DNA of 64,000 nucleotides. Origin: Streptomyces sp. NBC_00461 (GTDB lineage: Bacteria; Actinomycetota; Actinomycetes; Streptomycetales; Streptomycetaceae). The DNA is taken from positions 9,581,001-9,645,000 of the forward strand of contig NZ_CP107902.1 of assembly GCF_036013935.1 (NCBI RefSeq), read 5' to 3'. The notes under the pieces were generated by a model. It saw nothing but the letters and a program-made list of their open reading frames with translations, ran no database searches and had not been told where the DNA came from. A program made the position numbers and the translations under genes. Of the stretch, positions 40,527 to 49,264 are shown in pieces; the stretch's first letter is position 1, and the number at the start of each line of letters is the position of its first letter.

Positions 40527-42767
40527 ATGGGGGACAGCAGGCTGATCCAGGGCCGGTACCGGCTGCTCGACCTGATCGGGCGGGGCGGTATGGGCGAGGT
40601 GTGGCGTGCGCGCGACGAGTCGCTGGGCCGTCATGTCGCCGTGAAGTGCCTCAAGCCCCTCGGCCCGCACCACGACCAGTCCTTCACCCGGGTCCTCAGG
40701 GAGCGCTTTCGCCGTGAGGCCCGGGTGGCCGCCGCCCTGCAGCACCGCGGGATCACCGTCGTCCACGACTTCGGCGAGTCCGACGGCATCCTCTACCTGG
40801 TCATGGAGCTTCTGGAGGGCCGCAACCTCTCCCAGCTCCTGGAGGACAACAAGCAGCACCCGCTGCCGGTGGGCGACGTCGTGGAGATCGCCGACCAGGT
40901 CTCCGCCGCCCTCGCCTACACCCACCAGCAGAGCATCGTGCACCGCGACCTGAAACCCGCCAACATCATGCGGCTCACCGACGGCACGGTGAAGATCTGC
41001 GACTTCGGCATCGCCCGCCTCGGCGCCGACATCGGCTTCACCTCGCGGCTGACCGGCACGGGCATCGCCATGGGCACCCCGCACTACATGTCGCCGGAGC
41101 AGATCGGCGGATCCGAGGTCGACCAGCGCAGCGACCTGTACTCGCTGGGGTGCGTGCTGTACGAGATCGCCACGGGGGCACCGCCGTTCGACCTCGACGA
41201 CGCCTGGGCGATCCTCGTCGGCCACCGCGACACCCCGCCCCAGCCGCCACGCAGCCGGCGGGCCGAACTGCCCGAGTACCTCGAGAAGATCATCCTGGAC
41301 CTACTGGCCAAGCTCCCCGAGCAACGTCCGCACGACGCCCGCGAGTTGAGCCGCCGCATCAGCATGGGGCGTACGACACCGGCGTACGTGCCGACCGTGG
41401 TGAACCCGCGGCCGACGCTCCGGCCACCCGAGCCGGCGCCCTCGCACGAGGTCCGTCTGCCGTCCTGGACCCGCGGTATGACCACCGGCCACAAGGCCAC
41501 CGGCGCAGGCCTCAGCACCACACCACCGGACGCCGGGGCCGGCCTCACCGGCGAGTGGATCCCGCGATCCGCGGGCGGCCGGGCGGAGGAGCCCTCCTCG
41601 GACCAGCCGCCCGCGCCCTCGCCGGAGAAGATCGCCGCGCTGTCCGGGCGGCACAACGCCGGGCTCAGCCTGGGGCGGCTGGGCCGCTGGGCGGAGGCGG
41701 GCGAGGTGCACCACGCGGTGGCCGCCGAGCGCACCCACCTTCTGGGCCCCGACCACCCCGACACCCTCGCCAGCCGCTACGAGGTCGCCTTCACCCTCAG
41801 CCGCACCGGGCGCGCTGCCGACGCGCTGCAGGAGTACAAGCACGTGGCCGCCGCCAGAACCCGGGCGCTGGGCGCCGACCACCCCGACACGCTCGCCGCC
41901 CGGCAGGAAATGGCCTACGTACTGGGCCAGTTGAGCCGCCACTTCGACGCGCACCAGGTGTACATGTCCGTCCTCGCCGCCCGTGAGCGCGGCATGGGCC
42001 CCGACCACCCCGACACCCTGCGCTGCCGCCACAACCTCGCCTTCAACCTCAGCAGGCTCGGCCGTCTGGAGGACTCGTACCGCATGGCCTGCGACGTCGC
42101 CACGGCCCGCGCCCGCGTGCTGGGCGCGGACCATCCCGACACCCTGGTCACCCGCTACGAAGTCGCTTACGCGCTGGGGCAGTTGGGTCGCTGGCCGGAG
42201 GCCCTGCAGACCTACCACGAGGTCGCCGAGGCCCGCGCCCAGGCACTCGGCCCCGACCACGCCGACACCCTCGCCGCCCGCTACGAGGTCGGCATCAGCC
42301 TCGGCCGTCTCGGCCGCAGCGCGGAGGCGCTCACCCTCTACCGCGACCTGATCGACGACCGCACCCGCGTCCAGGGCCCCACCCACCCCGAGACCCTGCG
42401 CGCCCGGCACGGCCTCGGCGTCAACCTCGGCCGCCTGGGCCGCTGGGAGGAGGCCCTCGCCGAATCCCGTGACGTCTGCGCGATCCGCGAACGCGTCCTT
42501 GGCCCCGACCACCCGGACACCCTGGTCAGCCGCCGCGAGGTCGCCGTCGGCCTCGGCTGGCTGGGCCGCTGGCCCGACGCCCTCACCGAGTACCGCCGCG
42601 TCGCCGCCGCCCGCGAGCACGTCCTGGGCCCCGACCACCCCGACACCCTCGCCAGCCGCAACGACGAGGCCCACTGCCTGGAGCAACTCGGCCGTGGTGC
42701 CGAGGCGGTCGAGTTGTATCGCCGGGTGGCGGTGCTGCGGCAGCAGCGGGCTTCGGGTGGGGGCTGA
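40527..42767 (+). CDS. Serine/threonine protein kinase with eight TPR-like repeats
   Basis: A 746-residue kinase. Residues 10-275 form a Hanks-type kinase: GRGGMGEVW, VAVKCLK, HRDLKPANIM, DFGIARLG, MSPEQ. A Pro-rich linker (about 285-370) leads to eight repeats of 42 residues built around LGPDHPDTL, with paired helices, as in kinesin-light-chain-type TPRs. No membrane segment or PASTA domain is seen, so it is probably cytosolic and uses the repeats to bind partners. The frame is open far upstream, but ATG 40527 begins the kinase fold. The 126-bp periodicity is visible in the DNA. Confidence 0.92.
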   Translation: MGDSRLIQGRYRLLDLIGRGGMGEVWRARDESLGRHVAVKCLKPLGPHHDQSFTRVLRERFRREARVAAALQHRGITVVHDFGESDGILYLVMELLEGRNLSQLLEDNKQHPLPVGDVVEIADQVSAALAYTHQQSIVHRDLKPANIMRLTDGTVKICDFGIARLGADIGFTSRLTGTGIAMGTPHYMSPEQIGGSEVDQRSDLYSLGCVLYEIATGAPPFDLDDAWAILVGHRDTPPQPPRSRRAELPEYLEKIILDLLAKLPEQRPHDARELSRRISMGRTTPAYVPTVVNPRPTLRPPEPAPSHEVRLPSWTRGMTTGHKATGAGLSTTPPDAGAGLTGEWIPRSAGGRAEEPSSDQPPAPSPEKIAALSGRHNAGLSLGRLGRWAEAGEVHHAVAAERTHLLGPDHPDTLASRYEVAFTLSRTGRAADALQEYKHVAAARTRALGADHPDTLAARQEMAYVLGQLSRHFDAHQVYMSVLAARERGMGPDHPDTLRCRHNLAFNLSRLGRLEDSYRMACDVATARARVLGADHPDTLVTRYEVAYALGQLGRWPEALQTYHEVAEARAQALGPDHADTLAARYEVGISLGRLGRSAEALTLYRDLIDDRTRVQGPTHPETLRARHGLGVNLGRLGRWEEALAESRDVCAIRERVLGPDHPDTLVSRREVAVGLGWLGRWPDALTEYRRVAAAREHVLGPDHPDTLASRNDEAHCLEQLGRGAEAVELYRRVAVLRQQRASGGG

Positions 42768-42838
42768 TGCCGTCGTCGTGACCGCCGGGGCGTCGTACAC
42801 CCCTGGCCGCTGACGATCATCGCGTGCTACCAAGAAGC

Positions 42839-44407
42839 ATGGCTGCACACGAGGGACACCGGACATACGACGCCGTCATCGTCGGCGGGGGCCACAACGG
42901 GCTGGTCGCCGCCGCCTACCTGGCCCGGGCCGGGCGGTCCGTGCTGGTTCTGGAGCGGTTGGACCACACGGGGGGCGCCGCGGTCTCCACGCGGCCGTTC
43001 GCCGGGGTGGACGCGCGGCTGTCGCGTTACTCCTACCTGGTCAGCCTGCTGCCGAAGAAGGTCGTGCGGGACCTCGGGCTCGACTTCCGGATCCGGGCCC
43101 GCACCATCTCGTCGTACACCCCCGTGGAGCGGGACGGCCGGCCGACCGGACTTCTGGTCGGCGGGGGCGAGCGGCGCACCCGGGAGGCCTTCGCCCGGCT
43201 CACCGGCTCCGACCGCGAGTACGAGGCCTGGCAGCGCTTCTACGGCATGACCGGCCGCGTCGCCGAGCGCGTCTTCCCGACCCTCACCGAGCCGCTGCCC
43301 ACCCGCGACGAACTCCGCCGCCGCGTCGACGACGAGGAGGCCTGGCGGGTGCTGTTCGAGGACCCGATCGGCGTCGCTGTCGAGGACCGCTTCGCCGACG
43401 ACCTCGTGCGGGGTGTCGTCCTCACCGACGGCCTCATCGGCACCTTCGCTGACGCCCACGACCCCTCACTGCGGCAGAACCGCTGCTTCCTCTACCACGT
43501 GATCGGCGGCGGCACCGGCGCCTGGGACGTCCCCGTCGGCGGCATGGGCGCCCTGACCGACGCCCTTTCCACCGCCGCCCGGCGCGCGGGCGCCGTCCTC
43601 GCCACCGGGCACGAGGCCGTGCGCATCGACACGGACGGCCGAACCGCCGAGATCACCTACCGGACCCCCGACGGCGAGGGCGTCGCCGCAGCCCGGCACG
43701 TCCTCGTCAACGCCTCTCCGCAGGCCCTGGCCGAGCTGACCGGCGACGCACCCCCCGCCCCCGCCGAGGGCGCCCAGCTCAAGGTGAACATGCTGCTCAA
43801 GCGGCTGCCGAAGCTGCGCGACCGCTCCGTCGACCCGCGCGAGGCGTTCTCCGGCACCTTCCACATCGCCGAGGGCTACCGGCAACTCGCCGCCGCCCAC
43901 GCCCAGGCCGCCTCCGGCGAACTCCCCGCGGCGCCGCCCTCCGAGATCTACTGTCACTCCCTCACCGACCCGTCGATCCTCGGCCCCGACCTCGTCGACA
44001 AGGGCTACCAGACCCTCACCCTCTTCGGCCTGCACACACCCGCCCGGCTCTTCGAGCGGGACAACGACTCCGTACGCGAAGCACTCCTGAAGTCGACCGT
44101 GGCCCAACTCGACGCCCATCTCGCCGAACCACTCGTGGACTGCCTGGCTACCGACGCGGACGGCCGCCTGTGCATCGAGGCCAGGACCCCGCTCGACCTG
44201 GAGCGCGACCTGCGCCTGCCCGGCGGCAACATCTTCCATCGCGAGCTGACCTGGCCGTACACCCAGGACGGCACCGGCCGTTGGGGCGTGGAGACCCGGC
44301 ACGCGAACGTGCTGCTGTGCGGGGCGGGCGCGGTACGGGGCGGCGGCGTGAGCGGAGTTCCGGGACACAACGCGGCGATGGCGGTGCTGGAAGCGACCGG
44401 CGACTGA
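42839..44407 (+). CDS. FAD-dependent oxidoreductase, phytoene-desaturase/PYROXD2-like
   Basis: A flavoprotein of 522 residues. The dinucleotide-binding motif is AVIVGGGHNGLVAAAYLARA near the N-terminus, followed by LVLERLDHTGGAAVS. VPVGGMGALTDALSTAARRA near 225 and the C-terminal LLCGAGAVRGGGVSGVPGHN close the FAD site. The overall layout matches PYROXD2/carotenoid-desaturase relatives, but no carotenoid genes are nearby. ATG 42839 is preferred over ATG 42824. The methyltransferase gene starts two bases after its stop, so they are co-transcribed. Confidence 0.85.
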   Translation: MAAHEGHRTYDAVIVGGGHNGLVAAAYLARAGRSVLVLERLDHTGGAAVSTRPFAGVDARLSRYSYLVSLLPKKVVRDLGLDFRIRARTISSYTPVERDGRPTGLLVGGGERRTREAFARLTGSDREYEAWQRFYGMTGRVAERVFPTLTEPLPTRDELRRRVDDEEAWRVLFEDPIGVAVEDRFADDLVRGVVLTDGLIGTFADAHDPSLRQNRCFLYHVIGGGTGAWDVPVGGMGALTDALSTAARRAGAVLATGHEAVRIDTDGRTAEITYRTPDGEGVAAARHVLVNASPQALAELTGDAPPAPAEGAQLKVNMLLKRLPKLRDRSVDPREAFSGTFHIAEGYRQLAAAHAQAASGELPAAPPSEIYCHSLTDPSILGPDLVDKGYQTLTLFGLHTPARLFERDNDSVREALLKSTVAQLDAHLAEPLVDCLATDADGRLCIEARTPLDLERDLRLPGGNIFHRELTWPYTQDGTGRWGVETRHANVLLCGAGAVRGGGVSGVPGHNAAMAVLEATGD

Positions 44408-44408
44408 C

Positions 44409-45185
44409 GTGAGCGCGTCCTCCGCACGGGACTTCTACGACTCACTCGCCGCCGACTACCACCGCGTCTTCCCGGACTGGGACGCGAGCATCGCCCGCCA
44501 GGCCGCGGTACTCGACGGTCTCGTCCGCCGGGAACTGGGCCCCGGGCCGCACAGGTTGCTGGACTGCGCCTGCGGCATCGGCACCCAGGCGATCGGCCTC
44601 GCGCGCGCCGGACACCGGGTCGTCGGCAGCGACTTGAGCCCCGTGGCCGCCACCCGCGCCGCCGCCGAATCCGCGGACCGCGGCGTCGTACTCGCGACGG
44701 CGGCGGCGGCGGCGGACATGCGCCAACTTCCGTTCGGGCCGGACACCTTCGACGCCGTCGTATGCGCCGACAACTCCCTCGCGCACCTGCTGTCCGCGCA
44801 GGACCTGGCGGCGGCTCTGCGCGGCATGCGGCGGGTACTGAGAGACGGCGGGCTGCTCCTGCTCACGCTCCGCGACTACGACGACATCCGCCGGACCCGC
44901 CCCGCGACGTCCTCTCCCCAGGTGTCGCACGGCTCCGACGGCCGGTCGATCACCTTCCAGCTGTGGCACTGGCACGACGACGGCGAACGCTACGACCAGG
45001 AGTACTTCCAGCTCGTGCCCGACGGAGAGGGGTGGGAGGTGCGCGTCCGCCGAGCCACCTCCTGGGCGCTGCCCCGGCGCACGGTGACGGATGCCGCGAG
45101 CGCCGCCGGTTTCACCGACCCGACCTGGCACATGCCGGACACCAGCGGCTTCTACCAGCCCGTGTTCACGGCGAGAACGGATTAG
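44409..45185 (+). CDS. SAM-dependent methyltransferase, class I
   Basis: A 258-residue methyltransferase with motif I LLDCACGIGTQAIGLARAGH near residue 50, the acidic residue at the end of strand 2 (GSDLSPVAA), FDAVVCADNSLAHLL near 115 and DGGLLLLTLRDYD near 150. The N-terminus FYDSLAADYHRVFPDW is typical of UbiE-like small-molecule enzymes. GTG 44409 nearly touches the stop of the oxidoreductase gene. The substrate is unknown. Confidence 0.85.
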   Translation: MSASSARDFYDSLAADYHRVFPDWDASIARQAAVLDGLVRRELGPGPHRLLDCACGIGTQAIGLARAGHRVVGSDLSPVAATRAAAESADRGVVLATAAAAADMRQLPFGPDTFDAVVCADNSLAHLLSAQDLAAALRGMRRVLRDGGLLLLTLRDYDDIRRTRPATSSPQVSHGSDGRSITFQLWHWHDDGERYDQEYFQLVPDGEGWEVRVRRATSWALPRRTVTDAASAAGFTDPTWHMPDTSGFYQPVFTARTD

Positions 45186-45192
45186 CGTCGGC

Positions 45193-45236
45193 CCACCCCA
45201 CCCATCTCACCCCACCCCACCCATCTCACCCCACTC
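45193..45236 (+). repeat. Short tandem repeat
   Basis: CCCCACCCATCTCA is repeated twice with a spacing of about 19-20 bases, starting just after the methyltransferase stop. C-rich DNA of this kind can pause transcription, but no stem is evident. Confidence 0.55.
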
Positions 45237-45275
45237 CCGCCTGCGGCACGGGCGGAACGAGTGACTCCATTTTGA

Positions 45276-45292
45276 TCACTCAGTGTGAGTGA
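45276..45292 (+). promoter_or_regulatory. Palindrome TCACTCAGTGTGAGTGA upstream of GH16 gene
   Basis: Perfect 7-base arms around GTG, about 150 bases before the GH16 start. An additional GAGTGACTC lies at about 45260. It is a candidate operator for a carbohydrate regulator. The regulator is unknown. Confidence 0.5.
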
Positions 45293-45440
45293 GATCTCGT
45301 TGTACACGAACGGCCCATCTGCCTAGCCTTCGGGTGTCCGTCCCGGTAGGCCCCAGCCGCCGGAACGCCGAGTCCTGCGGGACGGGGCCGTGCTCCGCAC
45401 AAGAGGCTCCCTCGCAGCCGCCGTTGAGGAAGCCCCCACC

Positions 45441-46613
45441 ATGCGCCATGCCATCTCCCCTGCCCGTTTGGGCGTCGTCGGCACAGCCGCCGCACTGCTG
45501 GTCGTGCCGTTCGCCACTCAGGCTTTCGCGGCCACCTCCGTCACGCAGGACAAGCTCACCCCGACCACCATGACCGCGGGCGTCGCCGGCTCGGCCAAGC
45601 TGACCGTGCACTCGTCCAGCTGCTTCACGGCCAAGACCCTTGGTGTCGGCGTCCGTGACGCGTCCGGCAACAACCTGGACTTCCCGGGCAACGCCTCGAA
45701 CGTCCGGATCTGCCCGAGCGGCGCGCACTTCACCAGCGCCGCGCGCACGCTGCCGGCCGGCACGTACACGATCTTCGGCTTCTGGCAGGCATCGGGCGGG
45801 GCCTGGCACGACCTGCCGTCGCACAAGCTGACGGTGAGCAAGGCCCCCGCCACGAAGACCCCGCCCGCCACGACGACCCCGCTGTCGTCGACGCCCCCGC
45901 CGTCGTCCGACAGTGGTGACTCGCCGACGGCCGGCCGGTCGGTGGTCTGGTCGGACGACTTCTCCGGCGGTATCGCCTGGAACTCGAAGTGGGTCGGCGA
46001 CAAGACCACGTCCTACGCCTACGGCGACCACAACCCGGACGACAACAAGCTCGACTGGCTGGACCCGAGCGCCGTCACCACCTCGGACGGCATCGCGACC
46101 TTCACCGCCAAGCCCTCCTCGCACACCTTGGAGAACGGCAAGAAGGCGTGGACGACCGGCCTGCTCACCACCGAGGGCTCCAGTGAGGGCTTCCAGGTGA
46201 AGACCGGCGACTACGCCGAGACCCGGGTCAAGCTGCCCTCCCGCTCCGGCGCCTGGCCGGCCCTGTGGACCTGGAAGGACGGCAACGGCGAGATCGACTC
46301 CTTTGAGTACCATCCGGACAACCCGGACCTGCTGGAGCTGACCAACCACGTCACCTCCGGCTCCGACTACTACACCGACTCCGGCGCGATAGCGCCCGGC
46401 CAGTGGGTCACCATAGGCACGCGCTACGGAGCCGACTCCGTGGACTGGTATGTCAACGGCAAGAAGGTCTACTCCGACGGCCACGGCGTGGGCAACGACT
46501 TCTCGGCGTACCTGATCCTCAACCTGTCGCTCAGCGCCGGCGAGTACCACCCCGCGCCCAGCGGCTCGACGCCGATCACCATGCAGGCCGACTACGTGAA
46601 GGTGTACCGCTGA
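45441..46613 (+). CDS. Secreted glycoside hydrolase family 16 (beta-glucanase-like)
   Basis: A 390-residue exported enzyme. The signal peptide (MRHAISPARLGVVGTAAALL, cut after QAFA) is followed by an N-terminal domain of about 100 residues with a Cys pair, a Thr/Pro-rich linker (PPATTTPLSSTPPPSS), and a GH16-like jelly roll. The catalytic signature is GNGEIDSFEYH, matching the E.D..E pattern of the family, in a WTWKDGNGEID context. The protein ends in the usual beta-strand MQADYVKVYR. The substrate is probably a beta-glucan; the atypical spacing after the Asp makes this less sure. ATG 45441 has GAGGA. Confidence 0.85.
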   Translation: MRHAISPARLGVVGTAAALLVVPFATQAFAATSVTQDKLTPTTMTAGVAGSAKLTVHSSSCFTAKTLGVGVRDASGNNLDFPGNASNVRICPSGAHFTSAARTLPAGTYTIFGFWQASGGAWHDLPSHKLTVSKAPATKTPPATTTPLSSTPPPSSDSGDSPTAGRSVVWSDDFSGGIAWNSKWVGDKTTSYAYGDHNPDDNKLDWLDPSAVTTSDGIATFTAKPSSHTLENGKKAWTTGLLTTEGSSEGFQVKTGDYAETRVKLPSRSGAWPALWTWKDGNGEIDSFEYHPDNPDLLELTNHVTSGSDYYTDSGAIAPGQWVTIGTRYGADSVDWYVNGKKVYSDGHGVGNDFSAYLILNLSLSAGEYHPAPSGSTPITMQADYVKVYR

Positions 46614-46643
46614 TCAGCAGCCGACCGTTCCGTAGCCGACCGG

Positions 46644-47105
46644 TCAGCCGTCGACGGACAGGGTGAACGGTGTTCGGTTGTTGCGCGGATCGCGGTCGTC
46701 GACGCTGATCACCTGGACGTGCCCTTCGGCCTCCGTGCCGAAGGGCACATCCGCGTCCACCCGGACCGGAACCAGCGCGGTGGCCGTCCGGAACCGCGCC
46801 AGCCCGGCCCCGAAGGTGCAACGCACCAGGCGGCCACGGGCCTCGGGGCGGCAGTCCTCGGGGAAGTAGGGCCCCTCCGCCGTGAAGCCGGAGGGCAGCC
46901 GCACGACCACCGTGACCGGCGAGGCGGTCTGATCCGGCCCGCCGTTGGCCACGAAGGCGTGCACCACGGTGCTGCCACCGGGCGGCGCGGTGGTCGGGTC
47001 GAGCCGGACCACCTCCAGGTCCGAGTCCGAGGGCGCGGCCGTCAGGCCGGTCGCGCACATCACCGCCACGCCCGCCGCGAGCAGGGTCGTCAGCCTTCTG
47101 GCCAT
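46644..47105 (-). CDS. Small secreted protein with DUF11-like domain
   Basis: A 153-residue protein. The signal peptide MARRLTTLLAAGVAVMCATG is followed by a single beta-sandwich domain (LTAAPPGGSTVVHAFVANGG-type, here TTAPPGGSTVVHAFVANGGP; VTVVVRLPSGFTAEGPYFPE; GHVQVISVDDRDPRNNRTPF), resembling DUF11 repeats of surface proteins. No anchor is seen. ATG 47105 has GGGAG. It is convergent with the GH16 gene. The function is unknown. Confidence 0.75.
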   Translation of the reverse strand: MARRLTTLLAAGVAVMCATGLTAAPSDSDLEVVRLDPTTAPPGGSTVVHAFVANGGPDQTASPVTVVVRLPSGFTAEGPYFPEDCRPEARGRLVRCTFGAGLARFRTATALVPVRVDADVPFGTEAEGHVQVISVDDRDPRNNRTPFTLSVDG

Positions 47106-47182
47106 CCAGCGTCTCCCATCCTCCGCACACTGATCGCTACTCACGGTAGCGGGACGGTGCCGGATCGCAGCGGAGCGCGCCC

Positions 47183-47304
47183 AGGGCCTGTCCGGCGGAT
47201 CATGCCGGCGTCGCGGGCCCTGGCACGCACTCCCGCACTGCCTTGAAGGCGGGTCGGCAACAACGCGCAGTCCCTTCCGGCCGGCCTGATTCGCCGGACA
47301 GGCC
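47183..47304 (+). repeat. MITE-like inverted-repeat element, 122 bp
   Basis: AGGGCCTGTCCGGCGGATCA (47183-47202) and TGATTCGCCGGACAGGCCCT (47285-47304) are inverted repeats that match at 19 of 20 positions. About 82 bases lie between them and encode nothing. The ends look like terminal repeats of IS5-type Streptomyces elements, so this is probably a non-autonomous derivative. Its right end supplies part of the stop codon of the serine hydrolase gene. Confidence 0.7.
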
Positions 47305-49089
47305 CTAATCGGCCGACTCGGCCCACCCCGTCGCCACGAGCCGCGCCGCGTCCGCCGTGCGTGACTCGTCGAAGAGGACACCGTGTGCCGCCTCGACGCG
47401 GAGGCCGTCGACGTACGCGCCGCGGCCCACGTACAGCTTGTCGGTCGTGTACCGCCAGCGCAGGGCCAGCCGGGCGTGTGCCGGGAGGGCGGCCGTCACT
47501 CGGTGCCAGACGCGCCCCGACCAGCCGGTGACCGAGCCCGAGGGATGCTTCTGCGGTTCTTCGCCGTGTTCCGCGGTCGTGAACGGCAGCGGCTGCCAGC
47601 TCGTGCCTCCGTCCGTCGTGGCCTCCAGCACCAGGACGTCCGATCCGGGTTCGATGTCCCACCACAGGGCCGAGTTCAGCCGCGCCGCACCGTCCGTCGT
47701 GTCGAGCGCGGGCAGCGTGAGCGTGGCGCTCGTGGCACTCGCCATGCCGGAGAACCATGCCGTACGGCCGTGTGCCGGGCGCACCGCAACGGCGCGTGCC
47801 AGGTGGTTCCCCGCGGCGACCCGAGGAGCTGAGCCGGAGCGCCAACTGCGCACCGGGTGGACCGAGTTGCCGAGCACGACGAGGAAGGAGTCGGTCGTCG
47901 GGTCCAGGACCAGCGAGGTGCCGGTGAAGCCGGTGTGTCCGGCGGTGCGGGGGGTGGCCATGGCGCCCATGTACCAGTGCTGGTAGAGCTCGAAGCCGAG
48001 GCCGTGCTCGTCCCCGGGGAAGGCGGTGTTGAAGTCGGTGAACAACAGCTCCACCGACTCCGGCCGCAGGATGCGGGCCTTGCCGTAGGAGCCGCCGTTG
48101 AGCAGCGTCCGGGCGAGCACGGCCAGGTCCCAGGCGCAGGAGAACACCCCGGCGTGTCCGGCGACCCCGCCGAGGCTGTAGGCGTTCTCGTCGTGCACCT
48201 CACCCCACACGAGCCCCCGGTTCAGGCCCGACCACGGCGGGCGCTCGTCCTCCGTGGCCGCGATCCTCGGTTTCCAGGCGGCGGGCGGGTTGTAGCGGGT
48301 GCGGTGGAGGCCGAGCGGGTCGGTGATCTCGTCGTGGAGGAGGGTGTCCAGCGTGCGGCCGGTGATCCGTTCCAGGACCAGTTGGAGTGAGATCAGGTTC
48401 AGGTCGGAGTAGAGGTATGCGGTGCCGGGCGGGTGGATCGGCGCCTCGTCGTAGACGAGTTGGAGCTTCGTCTCGTGCGTCGGGGCCTTGTAGAGCGGGA
48501 TCCAGTCGCGGAAACCCGAGGTGTGGGTGAGGAGCTGACGGATCGTGATGTCCTGCTTGCCTGCCGCCCCGAACTCCGGCACGTACGAGGCGACCGGCCG
48601 CTCCAGCTCCAGAGCGCCCCGCTCCATCTGCTGCACGGCCAGCAGCGAGGTGAACAGCTTCGACACCGAGGCCAGGTCGAAGACCGTGTCCTCGGTCATC
48701 GGGATCTGCCGGTCGGCCGGGAACTCGACGCCGGTGTCGGTCTTCTCGTCGTATGCCTGATAGCGCACCGCCATCCCGATGGGCCGGTGCAACGCCACTG
48801 TGTCGCCGCGGCCGGCCAGCAGCACGGCACCCGCGTACCAGGGATGCTTGGGGGAAGGGCCGAGGAACGCCTCGGCGTCGACGACCAGTTGACGCAGATG
48901 GGCGGGGAGGAGCCCGGCGCGTTCCGGGGAACCGTGGCGCAGGGTGGGGTGCCCGGAGCGTGACGCGGCCACGGCCGCCGGGCCGGCCGGGAAGGGGGCG
49001 ACGGCCAGGGCGCCGCCCAAGGCGAGGGCTCTTCGGGCCAGTTGGCGTCGGGACATCCCGCCCCGCCGTCTTGCCGCGTCGTCCGTCAT
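47303..49089 (-). CDS. Tat-exported serine hydrolase (class C beta-lactamase fold) with C-terminal beta domain
   Basis: A 594-residue exported hydrolase. ATG 49089 has GGGAGG. The N-terminus has a twin-arginine signal (SRRQLARRALALGGALAV). The beta-lactamase/esterase domain shows the SxxK nucleophile in LASVSKLFTS near residue 155, YLYSDLNLISLQ near 235, and HTGFTGTSLV near 375 in place of KTG. A C-terminal beta-rich domain of about 150 residues follows (WWDIEPGSDVLVLEATTDGG). The family cleaves muropeptides or esters; beta-lactam hydrolysis is less likely. The coding end has been reached by a MITE-like element. Confidence 0.87.
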
Positions 49090-49108
49090 GGGCGAACCTC
49101 CCGCTGCC

Positions 49109-49150
49109 TGAAAGTATTTTTCGGGGATCACCGTGCGCAGTGAAACTTTC
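49109..49150 (-). promoter_or_regulatory. Paired GAAA...TTTC palindromes at the serine hydrolase promoter
   Basis: TGAAAGTATTTTTC (49109-49122) and TGAAACTTTC (49141-49150) lie 20-60 bases before the hydrolase start. The pattern resembles binding sites of RpiR/MurR-type regulators. The assignment is tentative. Confidence 0.35.
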
Positions 49151-49202
49151 CTGTCAGGTGTGCGGTGTGTCAACGAGGCGTGCGGGCCTGCCGGACGGCG
49201 AG

Positions 49203-49225
49203 AAATCTGACGGAGCATCAGAAAA
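49203..49225 (+). promoter_or_regulatory. Operator AAATCTGAC-N5-ATCAGAAAA (copy 1)
   Basis: The inverted repeat TCTGAC-N5-ATCAGA lies 40 bases upstream of the flavin oxidoreductase gene. A nearly identical site, including the flanking AAA and AAA, is at 60350-60372 between the FadD19-like and crotonase genes. It should bind a TetR-type regulator shared by the acyl-CoA block. Confidence 0.65.
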
Positions 49226-49264
49226 GGCCTTCCGTCGGCCGGAGGACTGCGGCATTCTGCGCCC

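Noticed and set aside
46644..47381. Longer form of the DUF11-like protein with a 92-residue N-terminal extension
   Set aside because: The extension crosses the MITE-like element, while ATG 47105 begins a normal signal peptide after GGGAG.
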